Part shown: positions 1-8,387 of the stretch, in pieces | Position numbering within the stretch: the stretch's first letter is position 1 | How the letters are laid out: each line of letters opens with the position of its first letter | From: Bryobacterales bacterium | GTDB taxonomy: Bacteria > Acidobacteriota > Terriglobia > Bryobacterales > Bryobacteraceae | Reading direction: 5' to 3' | NCBI GenBank assembly: GCA_020854055.1 | Contig: JADZGD010000039.1 | Coordinates: 106,464-170,463, forward strand | DNA length: 64,000 bases | Program-made: the position numbers and the translations under genes | The notes under the pieces: generated by a model | Told to the model about the DNA's origin: nothing | The model's input: the letters and a program-made list of their open reading frames with translations, nothing else | Databases searched by the model: none

Positions 1-153
1 ACCTATCTGATCGGGGCCATCACCGACCGCTTCAGCTTCCAACCGGTGATCATCGGAGCCTCGCTGGTGCCGGTAATCGCCACCGTCATCATGGTCTCGC
101 TGGTACGCGCCGGAAAACGGCCCGATCCGGAAGGAATTGTCGTTGATTTCTGA
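1..153 (+). CDS. MFS transporter, C-terminal end (partial)
   Basis: The window opens inside a reading frame that encodes about 50 residues and stops with TGA at 151-153. The visible part is one hydrophobic helix (IIGASLVPVIATVIMVSLV) preceded by a TDRFSFQP loop and followed by a short polar tail. This is what the last transmembrane helix of a major facilitator superfamily sugar or organic-acid transporter looks like. The family call rests on this short tail only. The gene converges on the glycosyltransferase that ends at 160, leaving six bases between the two stop codons. Confidence 0.55.
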   Translation, partial: TYLIGAITDRFSFQPVIIGASLVPVIATVIMVSLVRAGKRPDPEGIVVDF

Positions 154-159
154 GGCAGC

Positions 160-1392
160 TCAATCAGCCGGCAAAGCGAAGTCGATCGGATGCCGCGCCG
201 CGCCTGCCGCCTCGCGTGGACCCTTTGATGCGGAGGGATCCGAGCGTGTAAGCAGCCTGATCGTCCGTTCCCAGGAGAATCTCTCCGCGTAGGTTTCGCT
301 CGCCCGCCTGCCCAGCGCCACCCTGCGTTCGGGCCTGGCGATCAGGTTCTCGATTCGTTTCAAAGCCGCGGCCTGGTTTGCGAAATCGGTGATGTCCACC
401 GAGCCCGACTTGGTCCAGACCGGCTCGCTGCGCGGCCCCAGGCTGGTGACAATCGCCCGCCCCAGCGCCAGCGGGGCCATCAACGAACTGCGGCGGCTGC
501 TGGCGCCGTCGGGAAACGGTTGCAGCATCAGGTCGCAGGCGGCAATCGAAGCGGCGGCGTCTTCGAGCGATAAAGCTCCCGTCGCCAGAACCCTGCCGGC
601 TAACTGTGGATGCCGCTCCACCAACTGAGTCCGGTAGACCGTACTGTTTTGTCCAATCAACAGCATGCGCCGCCGCGGTTTTGCCAGGAGTTCGGGTAGC
701 AGCCCCTCGAACATCCCGGTCATGGCGCTCTTGAAGGTTCCGAAGTGCCCCAGCAGCAGATCCGAACTCTCCTCCAGCACCTGCCGGCGTACCGCCCCGG
801 CCATCGCGGGATTGGTCTGGACCGGCAGATTGCTCGGTATCGGCAGCCATTCCATCACGCAGGGATCTTCCACGTCTTCCAGAATCTCCCGTTCCCAGCG
901 GGGAACGCTGAGAAACGCCCGCTCGCAGGAATCCATGATCAGGCGGATCATCCAGCGCGTCAGCGAGCCGAGCAAGCGCGCCTGCACCGGCGCGCCCGGC
1001 AACACATCGGCCCGCAGTTCATGAAACATCACCCAAACCGGTTCGGAACGTTTGCGCAGCCACAGGCATAGTGAGATCGGGATGCCGAGAAAACGGTTGC
1101 GCCGCAGCGTGATGTGCGGGCCGAGAGCCTGTGGAATGTACTGGACGAAGATTCGGCGCGGTTCCGGGATCCGGTCAATCTGCCGGCTCATCTCCCGGAG
1201 CGCGCGCGGCCCAAACTGGCTCGCAAGGCGAACCACGCTCACCGCACCGGAACCGGTTGCCGTCCCGCCCTTGCCCGTAAACACCCATACCCGGTCTCCG
1301 TGTCTTGTCAACTCCTGCGCCAGGTGTTCCGTATAGTGCGCGACGCCGCCGTGGTCCGGCGGATACGACCCGGTAATCAGGATCCAGTTCAT
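160..1392 (-). CDS. GT4-type glycosyltransferase
   Basis: The 410-residue protein begins with ILITGSYPPDHGGVAHYTEHL, the N-terminal glycine-rich loop typical of GT-B fold glycosyltransferases of family 4, which transfer a sugar from a nucleotide donor to an acceptor at the cytoplasmic face. The C-terminal half has the donor-binding region (an LLIGQNS strand, then APLALGRAIVTS followed by SEPVW). No signal peptide is seen. It lies 14 bp downstream of an acyltransferase-like gene on the same strand, so the pair may decorate a surface glycan. Donor and acceptor cannot be read from the sequence. Confidence 0.75.
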   Translation of the reverse strand: MNWILITGSYPPDHGGVAHYTEHLAQELTRHGDRVWVFTGKGGTATGSGAVSVVRLASQFGPRALREMSRQIDRIPEPRRIFVQYIPQALGPHITLRRNRFLGIPISLCLWLRKRSEPVWVMFHELRADVLPGAPVQARLLGSLTRWMIRLIMDSCERAFLSVPRWEREILEDVEDPCVMEWLPIPSNLPVQTNPAMAGAVRRQVLEESSDLLLGHFGTFKSAMTGMFEGLLPELLAKPRRRMLLIGQNSTVYRTQLVERHPQLAGRVLATGALSLEDAAASIAACDLMLQPFPDGASSRRSSLMAPLALGRAIVTSLGPRSEPVWTKSGSVDITDFANQAAALKRIENLIARPERRVALGRRASETYAERFSWERTIRLLTRSDPSASKGPREAAGAARHPIDFALPAD

Positions 1393-1406
1393 CGTCGTCT
1401 TCCAGC

Positions 1407-2384
1407 TCAGGCCTGCCAGGTGGAGCAGGTGTCGCTACTCTCCGGAACCTCGCCGGCCGGCGTTCGTGCGGCCAGTTTCGTGCGATATGCCGCTTCGATG
1501 ATCTGCAGCGGCTTGGTGATCCTGCTGCGCCCGGTGAGGCGCCGGCCAATGGCGGCGGCAAAATTGGCCGCGGCCCGGTTCACCAGCAGCGGCGAGGCCC
1601 ACGGATGAAGCTGAATCGCTACCTGCTGCGGCTCGACTTCGTAACCCAGCCGCGTCTTGAACTGATGCAACCCGTCTTCCTGCAACAGCACCTTCGGACC
1701 GTTACAAATCATTTTGATCGCCGGATCTTCCAGCGCCCGTGCGATCACCGAATAGGCCAGAGCATGGTTGGGGTGCATCGGCATCAGCGACGCCCGCGAG
1801 TATTGGTAGAGCAGGTGCATCCAGCCGTTGTCCTTGCAGCCGATAATATAAGCGGCCAGCTTGCCATCCACGAACGCTCCGGTTGCTTCGACGAATGGCC
1901 GGCAGGCCTCCACCGCATCCACGAACCGCCTCCAGCCCGGCTTGCCGCCAAACTCTGTGCTCTCCCGCTTCTGCCGCGCCAGCGTGTCCCGGTTCAACGC
2001 CAATCCCTCCCGGCGCAGTTCGTCGGGTGTCACCGGGCGGATCTCACAGTGCTCCAACCCCCGCCGAACGCCATTACGGAGTTGGCGATGAACGTCGGAA
2101 AGCGAGTATGCCCGGCGCCGGTACAGGTACAACCCCGATGTTACCCCGTCTCCTTCCACCGACGGGTACCGCGCCGCCAGAGCGCGTTCGCTCCGCAGCA
2201 GCGCACTTATCTCCGAACTTCCGGCGGGAATCGCCTGGTCGGGAAAGCTCATCAGGAAACGGCTGTTCGGCTCAAAGTCGGTCCAGAAAACCCCGGCCGC
2301 CGGGATCACCTTGCGGCCGCGCAGCCGCAAAAATACTGCCAGGTTCTCCCCGACGGCCCGCCTCGGAGACAATACATTGGTCAT
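1407..2384 (-). CDS. GNAT/FemAB-like acyltransferase
   Basis: The 325-residue protein has the layout of the GNAT-fold 'BioF2-like/FemAB-like' acyltransferases found in exopolysaccharide clusters. A first half contains SLSDVHRQLRNGVRRGLEHC, and a second half contains the strand-turn-strand GAFVDGKLAAYIIGC followed by MHPNHALAYSVIARAL, which resembles the acyl-carrier binding helix. The ATG at 2382-2384 is the only good start; no clear Shine-Dalgarno site precedes it. It sits just upstream of the GT4 gene in the same orientation and probably shares its transcript. The substrate is unknown, and the family call rests on fold-like motifs only. Confidence 0.6.
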   Translation of the reverse strand: MTNVLSPRRAVGENLAVFLRLRGRKVIPAAGVFWTDFEPNSRFLMSFPDQAIPAGSSEISALLRSERALAARYPSVEGDGVTSGLYLYRRRAYSLSDVHRQLRNGVRRGLEHCEIRPVTPDELRREGLALNRDTLARQKRESTEFGGKPGWRRFVDAVEACRPFVEATGAFVDGKLAAYIIGCKDNGWMHLLYQYSRASLMPMHPNHALAYSVIARALEDPAIKMICNGPKVLLQEDGLHQFKTRLGYEVEPQQVAIQLHPWASPLLVNRAAANFAAAIGRRLTGRSRITKPLQIIEAAYRTKLAARTPAGEVPESSDTCSTWQA

Positions 2385-2511
2385 CAGGTTACGGCGAGCG
2401 CCGTACTCTCATTGTCCCGGCTGGGGCCGCCCGCGGCCATAGACAGATAGGAATGGGCCGTACTGCCGGCGGTACTGCCGCCGATGAGCTAAGGCGATTG
2501 TGGGGCGTTGA

Positions 2512-3807
2512 CTACCGGGCGCGCAAGGGAACATCAAACCGCAGTTCGTGAAAGAACCGGCCGCGCATCTCACCGAGCCAATCGTCGGCGTATCGCCGGT
2601 TCAAATCCACTTCCGAAATTGCGGCAGCGCCCTGGGTGGTAGCCGTGGAAAGCACTTCGCCCTGGGGGTCGAGGATCTCGGTCGGGTAGCTGTATCCGGA
2701 AGAAGCCAGGAAAACGTGGTTCTCTGCCGCGCGCGCCACACCCAGCCGCGTGTCGCCTCCCCAGATCGGCATGGCGATGATCTCGGCACCGCGTAGCGCC
2801 AGCGCCCGCGCCGGATCGGCATACTGCACATCCCAACAGATCATCATTCCAACCTTGCCGAAGTCAGTCTGGAATACGGGATAATCGTCTCCGGGTGTCA
2901 ACCCGCCCTCCACTTCCTCCCGCGGCAGATAGACCTTGCGATAGCGTCCCACCACTTCGCCGCCGCGGTTCAGCAGCACGGCCGTGTTGTAGATTGCCGG
3001 CCCCTCGCGCTCATAGATTCCGGCGATCAGATAGGACCGCTTTTTTCGCGCGATCAAACCCAGCGCCTCGGTGGCCGCTCCGGGGATGGATTGCGCCACC
3101 TCCGCATAACTCTTACCGGTGCCCACGATCGTAATTCCTTCGGGGAGCACGATCAGGTCCGCCCGATCCACCGCCCGGTCCACCGCTTCCACGAAAGCAC
3201 GCACGCTCTGTTCGCTGCCGGCCGGCTTTTGCGGGCGGAAATTGAGGGATGCGATCCGCACCTTGCGGAGCGCGGGCGTGGGGATCTGTTCCAACTTGAC
3301 CTCGTCCCACGCCACCCGGCCCTGGGGCGAGTTGCCGAAGTTCAGTTCGATTACCGCCGCCCCGGCATTTTCGGGCGCTGGAACGTCCACTTCGAGCCTG
3401 CGCCAGTCGCCGTCACGGCTCGCCACTCGCGAAGCATACTCGGGCCGTCCGGCATGGCCCCCCGACGATGGAATCCACCGCAGTCGCGCTACCACGTGGA
3501 CACTCTCCTCGGTGATCCCTTCGGGCCGATAGCAGGCAGTGAGCCGGTACCACGCGCCAGGCTTGATACCTTCTACCCGCCTCTGCCAGCCGCCGAAGGC
3601 CGCCGAGTTGGTGCCGCCCGACAGCATCAACGCGCCTTGCCCGTGCCGCCCACCGGTAGTATCGATCCAGCCTTTGGGTTGAATCTCGGACCGCTGGGCC
3701 ACCAGTTGCCAGCCACCGTTGGCGGAATTGGGTTCGTTTCGAAAAACGGCCTGCTCGAAGATCACCTGCGGCTGCAGTGCCGCGGCCAGTATCAGCAGGG
3801 ATAACAT
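2512..3807 (-). CDS. Exported carbon-nitrogen hydrolase (nitrilase superfamily)
   Basis: This is a 431-residue amidase/nitrilase-fold enzyme with the complete Glu-Lys-Cys triad: E223 in LPEGITIVG, K291 in YRKVYLP and C324 in MMICWDVQ. Residues 1-12 form a short hydrophobic segment that may act as a signal peptide. Residues about 15-175 form an extra N-terminal beta-rich domain resembling carbohydrate-binding modules, and the hydrolase domain starts near 180. The ATG at 3805-3807 is preferred over an in-frame TTG two codons earlier because a TATAGT hexamer lies six bases upstream. The substrate is unknown; an extracellular amide or nitrile is an inference. Residues 21-28 (VFRNEPNS) are encoded by an imperfect copy of a dispersed repeat. 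Confidence 0.8.
   Translation of the reverse strand: MLSLLILAAALQPQVIFEQAVFRNEPNSANGGWQLVAQRSEIQPKGWIDTTGGRHGQGALMLSGGTNSAAFGGWQRRVEGIKPGAWYRLTACYRPEGITEESVHVVARLRWIPSSGGHAGRPEYASRVASRDGDWRRLEVDVPAPENAGAAVIELNFGNSPQGRVAWDEVKLEQIPTPALRKVRIASLNFRPQKPAGSEQSVRAFVEAVDRAVDRADLIVLPEGITIVGTGKSYAEVAQSIPGAATEALGLIARKKRSYLIAGIYEREGPAIYNTAVLLNRGGEVVGRYRKVYLPREEVEGGLTPGDDYPVFQTDFGKVGMMICWDVQYADPARALALRGAEIIAMPIWGGDTRLGVARAAENHVFLASSGYSYPTEILDPQGEVLSTATTQGAAAISEVDLNRRYADDWLGEMRGRFFHELRFDVPLRAR
3730..3746 (-). repeat. Dispersed repeat, imperfect copy
   Basis: The minus strand reads TTTTTCGAAACGAACCC, differing from copy C by the order of GC and one A. It is translated in the nitrilase-family protein as VFRNEP, near its N terminus. 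Confidence 0.4.
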
Positions 3808-3813
3808 GCTCAA

Positions 3814-3819
3814 ACTATA
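3814..3819 (-). promoter_or_regulatory. -10-like hexamer, leaderless start
   Basis: TATAGT on the minus strand ends exactly six bases before the ATG of the nitrilase-family gene. A transcript started at the normal distance would begin at or next to the A of the start codon. No convincing -35 element is seen. Confidence 0.4.
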
Positions 3820-3841
3820 CCGGAATTCGCCGGCGCGGGAC

Positions 3842-6256
3842 TCACCAGGCCTGTTGCGCCTGCTCCCCCGTCTTGCGCCAGTAAGGCGCCCAGGCCAGGC
3901 AGACTACTTCAACGGTAATATCGGCGCGCTTGGGAGCAATGGAGACTGTCTCCAGCCCTTCCGAGAGGGCATCCAGCTTTGCCTGAACGGCGTTCAACTC
4001 CTCCGCAAAACGCGAGTTCAGATCGGCCAGTTGCTGCTCAATCGCTTCCACGGTCTCGCCGGCGCGCTGTACGTCCTGATTTTCCTTGTTCAACCGGCCG
4101 TAGGAACGGGCAGCCGTACCGGCACGGCTCAGCGTGGTGGCGCTCAAGGTCTTACGCCCGAGGAACGCCCCCAGCAGGGTCGCCCCCATGGACACCGCCG
4201 TACTCAGCCGCTGCTGGGTCACCTGCTCCTGCTCCCGCTGGACGGATTGCTGGGCGCGGCGGCGGCGCTCCTCAAGGGCGGCTATCTTCGGGGCGTAACG
4301 GGCACGCATCACCTCTGCCTGGCGATCCCGCTCTTCGCGGCAGGCCTGCTGGAGGCGGATTCGGAAATCGCGCTCCGGCTCATCCGGAGTTGAGACCAGG
4401 CCGGTCGACGGACTGCGCAGGAGCTGCAGCCGCTCGGATTGATAGATCCAGGTTTCGAGCGCCTTCTGCCAGCCGGCATAGTTGCGTTGCTTGAGCGCCG
4501 CCGCCGGGGGATCCTCGAAGTGTCCGCCGCGAGCCTCGTTCTCCAGCTCGCCCGGCGTCAACTCAACTCCCTGCGACTGGTTCCAGTCCAGCGCCACCGC
4601 GTCGCCAGCCACCGCCGTAACCACCGCTACTGCGCGGCCCGCTTCGACCGGCGGCTTCAAATTTGCAAAACGAACCCGAGCCGAGCCATAAATCATTGGC
4701 TTATAAACGACTTCAACTCCGGCGGGCGCGGAGCGAACGGGCAGAAACCGTTGCGTAATTCCAGGCGCCAGTACCGGAGGCTGGTCCGAGGCCGCGATAA
4801 CCGGGGCCATCCGTGGAGGCGCCGCACTGGCGTTGGCGGCGGCAGAGACCGGCCTGGCCACCAGCCGCAACTGCTCCCGGCTCAGCGGGCCTCTCAAATA
4901 GCTCAGCGTCCAGCGGGTCTCGAACAGTTGCGGGCCGGCGGAATGGATATCGTGCAGCAGGAAGATCCGCTTGCCCAGGCTGGAGATCGCCCGGTCGGCC
5001 GCGGCCCGGTCAAAGACCGCTCCCGTCTGTCCGGCCGCGCCCTCCAGGCCATCCAGCAGGCGCCGCTTGTCCTGCTCGGTCTGCAATCTGCCGACAAACC
5101 AGGTACCCGCATTCGAAAGACCCTTGTAGTCGATGTCCACCGGATTCTGCGTGGCCAGCACCACGCCCAGCCCGAACGCCCGCGCCTGCTTGAGCAGCGT
5201 CAGCAGAGCCTGCTTGGTGGGCGGGTTCGACACCGGCGGGAAGAAGCCGAAGATCTCATCCAGATAAAGCAGCGCCCGCAGGCTGGTGGTGCCTGACTGC
5301 GTCCGCATCCAACCCACCACCTGGTTCAACAGCAGCGAGAGGAAGAACATCCGCTCGGTGTCGTTCAGATGGGCAACGGAAACGATGGCGATGCGAGGTT
5401 TTCCGGAGGGTGCATGGAGCATTGCGTCCACGTCCAGCGGTTCACCCTCCAGCCACGCTTCGAACCCCGGAGACGCCAGCAGATTATTAATCCGCAAGGC
5501 GAACGCCGTTCTGTCCTTGGGCGGGAAGAAGGTGTCCAGGTCGAGCACGCCCACCCGGGTCACCGGCGGCTGCTGAATCTGCCGGATGATGTCGGCCAGG
5601 CCGGCGTCCTTGCCCTCCCGCCAGGCGCGGTCGAGAAGAGTAGCCAGTAGAATCTGTTCGCGGCTCTCGGTATCGCCGGACTCGATGCCGGCCAATGCCA
5701 GCAGGCTGGCGGCGGCGCCGGTGACCCGCTGCCGCATTGCCTCGCGATCGTCCAGGATATCTTCGGTGGGCGCGGCGAACGAGCCGAGAATCGACACCGG
5801 CGTTCCAACGCTGCTGGCCGGCGTATAGATCACCACCTCGGCCGACTCCTTTAGCCTCCCGATCCGCTCCGGCGTCTGATCCCACTCGGCCAATCCGTGT
5901 CTCCACAGATCGGCCTGCTGGGCGGCATAACTGCCGGCGTCGAGTCCCTTGACGGCAGCCTCCTCAACATTGACGAATGGCCGCAAGTCGGCGGCCGTCA
6001 GGTTGGGGAAGGTCAGCGCCAGGTTGGTGAGATCTCCCTTGAGGTCCACCACCAGGGACGGAATCCCGTCGATCGCCGCTTCTTCAATCAGGCCGATGCA
6101 AAGCCCCGTCTTTCCGCTCCCGGTCATTCCTACGCAAACGGCATGGGTCAGCAGGTCACGGGAATCGTAGAGAATCGGTTCATCCAGGCGCGCCCGCCGC
6201 TCGGCGTCGTACTTCCGGCCCAGGTAGAACACACCCAGCTTTTCGTAATCCACCAT
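3842..6256 (-). CDS. HerA/DUF853-type ATP-binding protein
   Basis: The 804-residue protein carries a Walker A motif at residues 43-50 (GMTGSGKT) and a Walker B at about 328-334 (ALLYLDE). The spacing and flanking sequence (SLVVDLKGDLTNL, then LATQNPVDIDYKGLSNAGTWFVGRLQTEQDK) are those of the HerA/FtsK-like DUF853 family of hexameric DNA-pumping ATPases. After about residue 600 comes a long charged coiled coil, a small glycine-rich stretch (MGATLLGAFLGRK, near 690) and a second coiled coil. It stands alone and divergent from greA, with no NurA or restriction partner nearby, so a role in repair or defence cannot be assigned. Residues near the middle (VRFANL) overlap one copy of a 14-bp repeat. 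Confidence 0.8.
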   Translation of the reverse strand: MVDYEKLGVFYLGRKYDAERRARLDEPILYDSRDLLTHAVCVGMTGSGKTGLCIGLIEEAAIDGIPSLVVDLKGDLTNLALTFPNLTAADLRPFVNVEEAAVKGLDAGSYAAQQADLWRHGLAEWDQTPERIGRLKESAEVVIYTPASSVGTPVSILGSFAAPTEDILDDREAMRQRVTGAAASLLALAGIESGDTESREQILLATLLDRAWREGKDAGLADIIRQIQQPPVTRVGVLDLDTFFPPKDRTAFALRINNLLASPGFEAWLEGEPLDVDAMLHAPSGKPRIAIVSVAHLNDTERMFFLSLLLNQVVGWMRTQSGTTSLRALLYLDEIFGFFPPVSNPPTKQALLTLLKQARAFGLGVVLATQNPVDIDYKGLSNAGTWFVGRLQTEQDKRRLLDGLEGAAGQTGAVFDRAAADRAISSLGKRIFLLHDIHSAGPQLFETRWTLSYLRGPLSREQLRLVARPVSAAANASAAPPRMAPVIAASDQPPVLAPGITQRFLPVRSAPAGVEVVYKPMIYGSARVRFANLKPPVEAGRAVAVVTAVAGDAVALDWNQSQGVELTPGELENEARGGHFEDPPAAALKQRNYAGWQKALETWIYQSERLQLLRSPSTGLVSTPDEPERDFRIRLQQACREERDRQAEVMRARYAPKIAALEERRRRAQQSVQREQEQVTQQRLSTAVSMGATLLGAFLGRKTLSATTLSRAGTAARSYGRLNKENQDVQRAGETVEAIEQQLADLNSRFAEELNAVQAKLDALSEGLETVSIAPKRADITVEVVCLAWAPYWRKTGEQAQQAW
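4664..4677 (+). repeat. Dispersed 14-bp repeat, copy A
   Basis: TGCAAAACGAACCC lies inside the HerA-like gene and is read there as antisense codons giving VRFA. Identical 14-mers occur at 35013-35026 and 56715-56728, and an imperfect copy occurs on the minus strand at 3730-3746. Confidence 0.6.
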
Positions 6257-6306
6257 GGTGATAGCTTCTCAAAGTTTCGGGCGAACGAACAGCTTCCAAT
6301 CGGACT

Positions 6307-6312
6307 TATAAT
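6307..6312 (+). promoter_or_regulatory. greA promoter -10 element
   Basis: A perfect TATAAT lies 27 bases upstream of the greA start codon, giving a predicted leader of about 20 nt. No good -35 hexamer is present at the usual spacing. The 83-bp gap to the divergent ATPase gene must hold both promoters. Confidence 0.45.
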
Positions 6313-6339
6313 AGTCTTCTGGGAGTTCGTTCCTCCTCA

Positions 6340-6822
6340 ATGGAAAATCTCAAGAAGAAGCTACAGGAAGAGATCACGGCGCTTGAGTTGGAACTTCGGG
6401 TCGAGCTGCCCAGGGAAATCCTGCGGGCTCGGGCGTTGGGAGATCTCAGCGAAAACGCCGAATATCACGCCGCCAAGGAACGCCAGGGCCTGGTGAACGC
6501 CCGTTTGGGCCAACTGAAGAAACGATTGGCCGAGCTTTCCATGGTGGATTTCAGCCGCATTCCCACCGATCGGGTGGGTCTGGGCTCGACCGTGGTTGTC
6601 CTTGATCTGAACAAGGATAGCGAGATCACCTACCGCCTGGTAACCAGCGAGGAGGCCGATGCCAACCACGGGCGCATCTCCACCACCTCGCCGATCGGCA
6701 AGGGTCTGCTGGGGAAACAGGAGGGCGACACGGTCCGGATTCAGATCCCAGGCGGGGTCAAGGACTTGGAGATTCTGAAGTTGACCACGATTCACCAGAA
6801 TCCCGGCGCGGGGCAGCAATGA
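6340..6822 (+). CDS. greA: Transcription elongation factor GreA/GreB family
   Basis: This is 160 residues, the normal length for GreA. The N-terminal antiparallel coiled coil carries the tip motif LGDLSENAEYH, with the acidic pair D35 and E38 that enters the RNA polymerase secondary channel and stimulates cleavage of backtracked RNA. The C-terminal FKBP-like domain includes the hallmark ISTTSPIGKGLLGKQEGD. The start is an ATG after a TATAAT box. The stop overlaps the start of the next gene by four bases (ATGA at 6819-6822), so translation of the two is probably coupled. Confidence 0.95.
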   Translation: MENLKKKLQEEITALELELRVELPREILRARALGDLSENAEYHAAKERQGLVNARLGQLKKRLAELSMVDFSRIPTDRVGLGSTVVVLDLNKDSEITYRLVTSEEADANHGRISTTSPIGKGLLGKQEGDTVRIQIPGGVKDLEILKLTTIHQNPGAGQQ

Positions 6823-7445
6823 CCTACACTCGGGCCATTGGGACGGTGTGCAACAGGATCATCGTCTTGATTGTCCGCGCGCTGGCGCTCTCGAAGATCC
6901 ACCCGAACGTCCTCACCTTCATCGGCCTGCTGATCAACATCTTCGCGGCGGTACTGCTCGGCCAGGGTAAGTTCCGATCGGCCGGCGCGGTGATTATCGG
7001 CGCAGCCATCTTCGACATGGTGGATGGCCGCGTCGCCCGGGAGACGAATCAGGTAACCCGCTTTGGCGGGTTCTTCGATTCCGTGCTCGACCGCTACTCC
7101 GATCTGGGCCTGCTGATGGGCCTGCTGGTCTGGTATGCCTCTATCGAACGCTACTTCTATGTTGTATTGACGGCAGTGGTGATGACCGGAGCCGTGATGG
7201 TCAGCTACACCAGGGCGCGCGCCGAAAACGTGATCCCGCTTTGCAAGGTGGGCTTTGCCGAACGGCCGGAACGGATTGTACTGCTCATCATCGGCGCCCT
7301 GTTCGACCGCATGGCGCCGGTCTTGTGGGTGATCGCCGTCTTCTCCAACCTCACCGTGATCCACCGCATGATCTTCACCTGGCGGGAAACGGCGGAACTC
7401 GAACGGGCACAGCTTGGAGACGGCCGGCCGATCATCAAAAACTGA
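6819..7445 (+). CDS. CDP-alcohol phosphatidyltransferase
   Basis: The 208-residue integral membrane enzyme contains the full CDP-alcohol phosphotransferase signature D66-x2-D69-G70-x2-A73-R74-x8-G83-x3-D87-x3-D91, the metal and CDP-lipid binding site. It would transfer a phosphatidyl group from CDP-diacylglycerol to a polyol such as glycerol-3-phosphate or inositol phosphate. Several hydrophobic helices are visible (res 31-50, 55-66, 95-110, 130-150, 160-185). The acceptor cannot be read with certainty; a phosphatidylinositol-phosphate or PgsA-like role are the main options. It overlaps greA by four bases and converges on acpS. Confidence 0.85.
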   Translation: MTYTRAIGTVCNRIIVLIVRALALSKIHPNVLTFIGLLINIFAAVLLGQGKFRSAGAVIIGAAIFDMVDGRVARETNQVTRFGGFFDSVLDRYSDLGLLMGLLVWYASIERYFYVVLTAVVMTGAVMVSYTRARAENVIPLCKVGFAERPERIVLLIIGALFDRMAPVLWVIAVFSNLTVIHRMIFTWRETAELERAQLGDGRPIIKN

Positions 7446-7457
7446 GCGCGCTTCAGT
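7441..7457. terminator. Short hairpin at convergent stop codons
   Basis: ACTGA-GCGCGCT-TCAGT forms a 5-bp stem that contains both the TGA of the phosphatidyltransferase and the TCA (TGA on the minus strand) of acpS. It may act as a weak bidirectional terminator. There is no U-tract. Confidence 0.3.
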
Positions 7458-7830
7458 CCTCGAGGATCACCATCGCGAAGGCGTTATCCGCCGTGTGGGT
7501 AAGCGAGAGTGACACCTGGCGCACGTTCATCTGGCGGGCAATCCGGGCCGCCACCCCGTGGAGAACGAGCGAGGGTCTGCCGGAGCGCTGGTTGAGCACC
7601 TCGAAGTCCTGCCACCGCACCTGCTGGCTCCAACCGGTCCCGATCGCTTTCATCCCGGCCTCCTTGGCCGCGAAGCGCGCGGCATAACGCTCATAGCGGT
7701 TCTTCTTTCGCTCCACATAGGCGATCTCCGCGGGCGTGTATACACGCTCCACAAACCGCGCGCCGAAGCGTTCGACCGCCTCGCGAATCCGATCCACCTC
7801 GGCGATGTCCACTCCTGTTCCTACAATCAT
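7453..7830 (-). CDS. acpS: Holo-[acyl-carrier-protein] synthase
   Basis: This 125-residue 4'-phosphopantetheinyl transferase converts apo-ACP to holo-ACP using CoA and is needed for fatty acid synthesis. The two signature blocks are intact: GTGVDIAEVDRI with magnesium ligand D8, and RFAAKEAGMKAIGTG with E57. The length matches the AcpS group (about 120-125 residues). The ATG at 7828-7830 gives MIVGTGVDI, the standard beginning. It converges on the phosphatidyltransferase gene and lies divergent from tRNA-Asp. Confidence 0.95.
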   Translation of the reverse strand: MIVGTGVDIAEVDRIREAVERFGARFVERVYTPAEIAYVERKKNRYERYAARFAAKEAGMKAIGTGWSQQVRWQDFEVLNQRSGRPSLVLHGVAARIARQMNVRQVSLSLTHTADNAFAMVILED

Positions 7831-7904
7831 GTGTCAATCTTTACAGGGTACCGCCTGCATCAACGCCCCGCCGCATGTTAAGATGGCGTTGACGTAGCAC
7901 GAGC

Positions 7905-7981
<77 letters not shown>

Positions 7982-8078
7982 TTCCTTCTTCGAATTCACT
8001 CAATAACCAAGCGATTCGTGGTTTCCCGCCGTCTCCGAAGTACTATGGTTGGGAGGTCCGTGCGCTGGCACGACATCT

Positions 8079-8375
8079 ATGAATCTTCCACCACAACCTA
8101 AGATCGAGCTTTCAAAAGAACCGGATTACCGGGAGCGCTACGCCAACAGCGTCCAGGTACGTTCGAACCTCTGGGACTTCTTCCTGGTCTTCGGCACCTT
8201 GGACCAGGCAGGGCCCGACTCGGTTTCCATTCAGTGTTTTCAGGGCATCTACCTGAGCCCGCAACAAGCCAAGGCGCTCACCAACGTGCTGCAACAGAAC
8301 GTCTCCCAATACGAATCCACCTTCGGAGAGATCCGGCTCGAGCCGCAACCGTCCCAGGGTGACGTTATCCAGTAG
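8079..8375 (+). CDS. DUF3467 domain protein
   Basis: This is a 98-residue soluble protein. The core YANSVQVRSNLWDFFLVFG followed by GIYLSPQQAKALTNVLQQNVSQYE matches the small DUF3467 family, whose function is not established. The ATG at 8079 is chosen because the upstream extension (from a TTG at 8049) has no family character. GGGAGG is visible at 8050-8055, some distance upstream. It lies 12 bp upstream of the membrane glycosyltransferase and may be cotranscribed with it. Confidence 0.7.
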   Translation: MNLPPQPKIELSKEPDYRERYANSVQVRSNLWDFFLVFGTLDQAGPDSVSIQCFQGIYLSPQQAKALTNVLQQNVSQYESTFGEIRLEPQPSQGDVIQ

Positions 8376-8387
8376 CGGCCACGCGGC

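Noticed and set aside
1605..2450. 281-codon plus-strand frame across the acyltransferase-like gene
   Set aside because: Composition is antisense-like and no domain is seen; the minus-strand frame has coherent GNAT-like structure.
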